Source: an uncultured Chthonomonas sp.
GTDB taxonomy: Bacteria; Armatimonadota; Chthonomonadetes; Chthonomonadales; Chthonomonadaceae
DNA: 64,000 bases
Reading direction: 5' to 3'
Assembly (NCBI GenBank): GCA_903859705.1
Contig: CAIONQ010000105.1
Coordinates: 1 to 64,000, forward strand
This document shows, piece by piece, positions 60,599 to 64,000 of the stretch (within the stretch, counting starts at the first letter, position 1; each line of letters opens with the position of its first letter). Made by a program: the position numbers and the translations under genes. The notes under the pieces are model-generated. The model ran no database searches, had not been told where the DNA came from, and saw only the letters and a list, made by a program, of their open reading frames with translations.

Positions 60599-61788
60599 TT
60601 AAATGTGTTAACGGCTGGGCCCAATGTTGGGTTTTTTCTCATTGTGCCCATTCCGGGCGGCGAAATCAAGTGATCGGCCATTTTTGCAGGCACCGACGTG
60701 AGCGGGAAAACTGTTTTTGGCCGCATGTGGCACTGTATGCAGTTCTGTTTTGGGCTTACGGGGCAAGGCTTTGAAGTGCGGACTGCTGCTCTGGTTGCTG
60801 CATTTATACCCTCTAACGCGCCTCCGTGGCACGATTTACAAACTCTCTCATAGGGTGGCTTGTCATCGGACACATTCTGGTGAGGATCATGGCAGAAAAG
60901 GCAAGATAATGGCTCATTATCTTTTGTTCGGCAGCTGCTGCGCTGCAGTGCGTAAGGCTGAAATCGATGCGTGAGGTTTACTTCCGGCGTATCCAGGTCA
61001 ACGGCGTTCGCCGTTCGGTGGCATTTGCCGCACATTTCGTTGAGTCTGGAGGGAGGGCGCTTACCCAGTTTTTCCATTTTTAGATCTGACGAAGCAGATT
61101 TCACAGCCTCGATATGCGCCTTGCCAGGGCCATGGCATGATTCGCACCCAACTCCGTAAAAGCTTCGTGCAACTTGCAGCCCCTGCACGGGGAGGGCGGT
61201 TGTGTGGCACCCAAGGCACATCCTGCCTTCAGTCGTGGGGTGCTCTCTGCCAAATGGCCTGTCGTTTTCGGTATGGACCTCTTGCCCGGGAGTTTTCTCC
61301 CAGAGTTTATATGGCGGGAAGTAGCTCATTTTAGTTTCCATAAGCTGTTCCCCGGTTATGGAGACGTAGGTTACTCCAAGCTTTCCTGAGCCGAGCGCGT
61401 AATTTAGCTGTCTTTTCTCGAGTGCATCACCCTCGCCTCGCCTTAGCTCAAAGCCCTCACCCTTCGCATCTATGGCATATCCTGCAAGGGGAACAACACC
61501 CGTTGGCGGTGTAGCAGGGCCGAGGCCCGAGATGGTAGCCGGGCGTAACGAAGTATCGTGAAAGCTGTTGTGATGAGCCTTATATTCCCGTTCATGGCAG
61601 GGCAGGCAGGCATCATTTCCGGCAAATGCTGGGTCCATTGCGGGCTGACCTGCTGATACTGAGGCAGACTGGTTTGCTCCCTTGCAGCCAGCAGCCATCA
61701 GTACGCATAACAGTGGGGCAATCAAGAACAGCCCAGCCATTGCAAGCTGGATAACAGGCGAAGCAGGTTTTTTTGTGCAGAACTTCAT
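60595..61788 (-). CDS. heptaheme cytochrome c lipoprotein
   Basis: 397 residues from the ATG at 61788, chosen because the signal follows at once and AAGAG stands upstream; longer readings add a Cys-rich region unlike a signal. A lipobox (LMAAGC) anchors it. Seven CxxCH heme sites: CLPCH, CLGCH, CESCH, CGKCH, CLFCH, CKSCH and CIQCH. It should be an electron-transfer protein on the outer face of the membrane or in the periplasm. The arrangement resembles the cytochrome c554-like and decaheme-lite families, but I cannot name the enzyme. No oxidase or reductase subunit is adjacent. Confidence 0.85.
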   Translation of the reverse strand: MKFCTKKPASPVIQLAMAGLFLIAPLLCVLMAAGCKGANQSASVSAGQPAMDPAFAGNDACLPCHEREYKAHHNSFHDTSLRPATISGLGPATPPTGVVPLAGYAIDAKGEGFELRRGEGDALEKRQLNYALGSGKLGVTYVSITGEQLMETKMSYFPPYKLWEKTPGQEVHTENDRPFGREHPTTEGRMCLGCHTTALPVQGLQVARSFYGVGCESCHGPGKAHIEAVKSASSDLKMEKLGKRPPSRLNEMCGKCHRTANAVDLDTPEVNLTHRFQPYALQRSSCRTKDNEPLSCLFCHDPHQNVSDDKPPYERVCKSCHGGALEGINAATRAAVRTSKPCPVSPKQNCIQCHMRPKTVFPLTSVPAKMADHLISPPGMGTMRKNPTLGPAVNTFK

Positions 61789-61808
61789 GGCACTCTTGAG
61801 TGGTGTAA

Positions 61809-63065
61809 CTACTTGCCAGCCGTAGCCTTTGCAGTATTGGCTTTGTCGGTTTCTTGCTGATCTAGCTTTTGCAGAGCCTGCGTGCGAAGCTCCTGATATC
61901 GGCGGGCATCTGCCGCACCGCACTGGTGGCAAAGGTTAGCCGCCTGGGCTATTCTTCCGGCTGCTGCTAGTTTCTCTGCCGCTGCTCGCTTTACCAGTGG
62001 GTCGGTGGCGGCGCGTGCCGATTTGTTTGTGGCTTCCAAATCTGCAGCGTCGAGAGGTGTTTCCAGTGCCAGTCTCTTGCGCATGGCAGAGGCAGCCGTG
62101 TGGTTCCCGGTGCTATCCTCTATGGTTGCCAGCATCGCAAGGCAATCTGGATCGAGTGCAGATACTTTAAGACCCTTTTCCAGCGCCACTTTTGCCAGAT
62201 GAGGCTCATTCATTGCAAGATATACCCGTGCCACAGGCACCTGAGCTTTAGGCAAACCGCACTTTGCGGCGGCCTCGGCATAATAGAGTGCATGGCCAAG
62301 CGACTCTGGGTCGTGGTTTTGCGCCAGCATCATCATCGCAAGAGGTGCTCGTACCTGATACATATCGTACATTGGCGAAATCTTGATTCTGCCAAGCATC
62401 ATGGAGAGCGCATCGTTGTACTTGCCGAGTTTTACTGCAAGCTTACTCAATGGCTCATAGAGGGCATCCTGCGTAGGATCAATATTCAACGACCTGATTA
62501 ATTTGTCGTATGCCTCTTCTTCACGACCAACGTCGGCAAGAGCCTGTGACCATATCTGAACATTTACGCGCACATCTTCTTGTTGCTTACGTGCCCTATC
62601 AATCTCTTCAAGCCCTTCATCCAGAAGACCGGCCTGAATCAGGATCGTGCCTGCTGTTGCGTGCCCTTCCGCGTAGCCAGGATTTAGTTTGCATGCTTTG
62701 AGGTTTGCTTCGAGGGCTTCTGAAGCATGCCCGCAACCCGCAGCTGCAATTGCCAGTCCACGCCAGGCAGGGTATGATTCCGGGCTTTGCTTCACCGTTT
62801 GCTTCATCACAGCGTAGGCTTCGGCATACCTGCCATCTCCTACCAGCTTTCGGCCCAATATTAGGTCTCGTTCGGCATCGCCTGGCGACTTTTTTGCCTC
62901 CGCAAGTAACTCCTCTGTAGTTGCCTTCTGGAGGAAACGGGCATGCGCATCCCGGTTCATGGCGGTAAAACCCACCCCAACGGCCAGAATAGCGGCACAT
63001 ATGCCGACAATGCGCAAGTTGCGCTCTCTCTGAAAAGATATCGGGTTAGACTGGTACTCGCTCAT
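61809..63065 (-). CDS. membrane-anchored TPR protein
   Basis: 418 residues. One N-terminal helix (IVGICAAILAVGVGFTAM, about 19-36), then about nine TPR-like repeats (EAKKSPGDAERDLILGRKLVGDGRYAEAYAVM and similar) and a charged tail. Homologous in plan to the TPR protein at 59384. It overlaps the upstream FG-GAP gene by 4 nt and lies 20 nt before the cytochrome gene. Confidence 0.85.
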   Translation of the reverse strand: MSEYQSNPISFQRERNLRIVGICAAILAVGVGFTAMNRDAHARFLQKATTEELLAEAKKSPGDAERDLILGRKLVGDGRYAEAYAVMKQTVKQSPESYPAWRGLAIAAAGCGHASEALEANLKACKLNPGYAEGHATAGTILIQAGLLDEGLEEIDRARKQQEDVRVNVQIWSQALADVGREEEAYDKLIRSLNIDPTQDALYEPLSKLAVKLGKYNDALSMMLGRIKISPMYDMYQVRAPLAMMMLAQNHDPESLGHALYYAEAAAKCGLPKAQVPVARVYLAMNEPHLAKVALEKGLKVSALDPDCLAMLATIEDSTGNHTAASAMRKRLALETPLDAADLEATNKSARAATDPLVKRAAAEKLAAAGRIAQAANLCHQCGAADARRYQELRTQALQKLDQQETDKANTAKATAGK

Positions 63066-64000
63066 TGTTCTTTTATCGTTATATCGCCGGGCACGTGTGG
63101 GTTTTTGATCTCTGTAGTTTTACCATCTGGCCACGCCACTTTGATACAGTCCACATGGGTAGCTTTGTCAAGGCCAAAGTGCAGTCGCGGATCGCTTGCG
63201 GAGAGATAGCTGCCGCCGGTTGTACACTCAGCGCTCCAGGACTCTGAACCAGATTTTACAGTAACGTGTGCTCCAATCGCCATGCGGTTGCAGGTTGTGC
63301 CAACAAGCGATATTCTGAGCCAGTTATTGTGGTCCTCTGTGTGGTTAATCAGCACCCTTAAGTTGCCTTCCACATCCGTAACTACGATATCAACCAGTCC
63401 GTCATCATTAAGATCACCTGTTGCGAGGGCACGTCCTACAGCAGGCTTTGTAAATCCCGTTCCAGCTTCCAGGGTGCGATTGGCAAACGTTTTACCGCCG
63501 TCGTTTATAAACAGCTGAAGTGGTTGTGCATAAGAGCCAAGTTTATCTATTTTGGCCTGATTGTCGTGAATGTGCCCGTTGGCAATGGCAATATCAAGCC
63601 AGCCATCATTATTTACATCGATGAATTTAGTGCCGAAGCCCACAAAGTTTGAGGTAGCCGGGCCGATGCCGGTTTGTTGACTGCTGATGTTAAAGAGGGT
63701 GCCTTCACCATTGCGATACAGGCTCTTTTGTTCAAATTCAAATGTGGTAACAAACAGATCCGGGCGGCCATCGTGGTCATAATCTCCAAAGTCCACTCCC
63801 ATAGCACCCTGCATTTGCCCACTGCCAGACATACCAACACCGGATTCCACTCCTGTACTTCGGAACTTACGTCCCTTTTCAGTATGGGTGCCCAGGTTAA
63901 TAAACAGGTCCCCAGGCATTTCGTCGTTTCCCAGGTACATATCTGGCCAACCATCTCCGTTCACATCGGCAAATGCTACACCCAGTGTTTTGCCACGTGC
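63062..64000 (-). CDS. FG-GAP/VCBS repeat protein with ASPIC/UnbV domain (5' end beyond the window)
   Basis: 313 codons visible, open to base 64000, so the start lies beyond. Repeats FADVNGDGWPDMYL, DFGDYDHDGRPDLFV, DVNNDGWLDIAI and DLNDDGLVDIVV, then an ASPIC/UnbV tail (LRISLVGTTCNRMAIGAHVTVKSGSES...CIKVAWPDGKTTEI). It resembles the protein at 57735 over the shared region, so the operon is bounded by two paralogous propellers. GTG at 63964 is an internal valine codon, not a start. Confidence 0.85.
   Translation of the reverse strand, partial: ARGKTLGVAFADVNGDGWPDMYLGNDEMPGDLFINLGTHTEKGRKFRSTGVESGVGMSGSGQMQGAMGVDFGDYDHDGRPDLFVTTFEFEQKSLYRNGEGTLFNISSQQTGIGPATSNFVGFGTKFIDVNNDGWLDIAIANGHIHDNQAKIDKLGSYAQPLQLFINDGGKTFANRTLEAGTGFTKPAVGRALATGDLNDDGLVDIVVTDVEGNLRVLINHTEDHNNWLRISLVGTTCNRMAIGAHVTVKSGSESWSAECTTGGSYLSASDPRLHFGLDKATHVDCIKVAWPDGKTTEIKNPHVPGDITIKEQ

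Noticed and set aside
1-64000. CRISPR arrays, insertion sequences, prophage, or defence systems
   Set aside because: No regularly spaced repeats, transposase, integrase, terminal inverted repeats or recognised defence genes were seen.

Overview
The window looks like a chromosomal segment of a member of the Armatimonadota. The strongest lineage clue is the pair of prepilin-like genes at 13.7-16.5 kb, whose N-termini carry a [13 protein letters not shown] methylation helix followed by the [10 protein letters not shown]-type motif that I associate with this phylum. Other features agree: a Terrabacteria-style division and cell-wall (dcw) cluster that includes DUF881 and small-basic-protein genes, a meso-diaminopimelate type MurE, many TTG and GTG start codons, and FG-GAP/ASPIC-TPR-cytochrome clusters. 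I see no insertion sequence, prophage, CRISPR array or attachment site.

Layout. (1) 1-5.3 kb: an electron-transfer flavoprotein operon on the minus strand (etfB-etfA-membrane Fe-S oxidoreductase, truncated by the window edge), then on the plus strand a lone E2-type acyltransferase and a membrane-anchored zincin-like protein. (2) 5.7-11.6 kb: three plus-strand exported proteins (two poly-Gly lipoproteins with carboxypeptidase-regulatory-like repeats around a 1071-residue secreted protein), ended by a 15-bp hairpin shared with rluD. (3) 11.7-13.2 kb: rluD and three tRNA genes. (4) 13.3-16.7 kb: two DUF1559-type prepilins, each followed by a tiny Pro/Gly-rich lipoprotein, plus a third such lipoprotein. 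(5) 16.8-18.0 kb: maf coupled to an ANTAR response regulator. (6) 18.4-22.5 kb: a hyuA-namZ-pfkB operon, probably for cell-wall-derived metabolites, facing a cysteine desulfurase. (7) 23.8-43.5 kb: a nearly complete dcw cluster on the minus strand, transcribed mraZ-rsmH-ftsL-ftsI-murE-murF-mraY-murD-ftsW-murG-murC-ddl-ftsQ-DUF881-sbp-ftsA-ftsZ, with an intrinsic terminator between ftsI and murE and no murB. (8) 43.5-44.9 kb: a regulatory hub with phased GTGGG-like box arrays (candidate MraZ operators), a clear sigma70-type mraZ promoter, a zinc-ribbon-like small protein gene with a folded leader, and a candidate structured non-coding RNA with its own promoter and terminator hairpin. (9) 44.9-54.7 kb: an eis-ABC exporter operon, RNase Z, a HEAT-thioredoxin fusion and dnaE. 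(10) 54.7-57.6 kb: a GNAT enzyme, a Tat-exported sugar-isomerase-like protein and two proteins of unknown function. (11) 57.7-64 kb: a minus-strand operon of FG-GAP/ASPIC protein, TPR protein, heptaheme cytochrome c, TPR protein and FG-GAP/ASPIC protein.

How the genes work together. The dcw block makes the lipid II precursor (MurC-MurD-MurE-MurF on the UDP-MurNAc-peptide, Ddl for D-Ala-D-Ala, MraY and MurG for the lipid steps), and FtsW/FtsI with FtsA, FtsZ, FtsQ and FtsL build the septum. NamZ in the neighbouring operon would degrade old wall, and MraZ probably controls the block through the box array at its own promoter. The terminal operon probably encodes an exported redox complex. All functions are inferred from sequence motifs and context; no database search was run.
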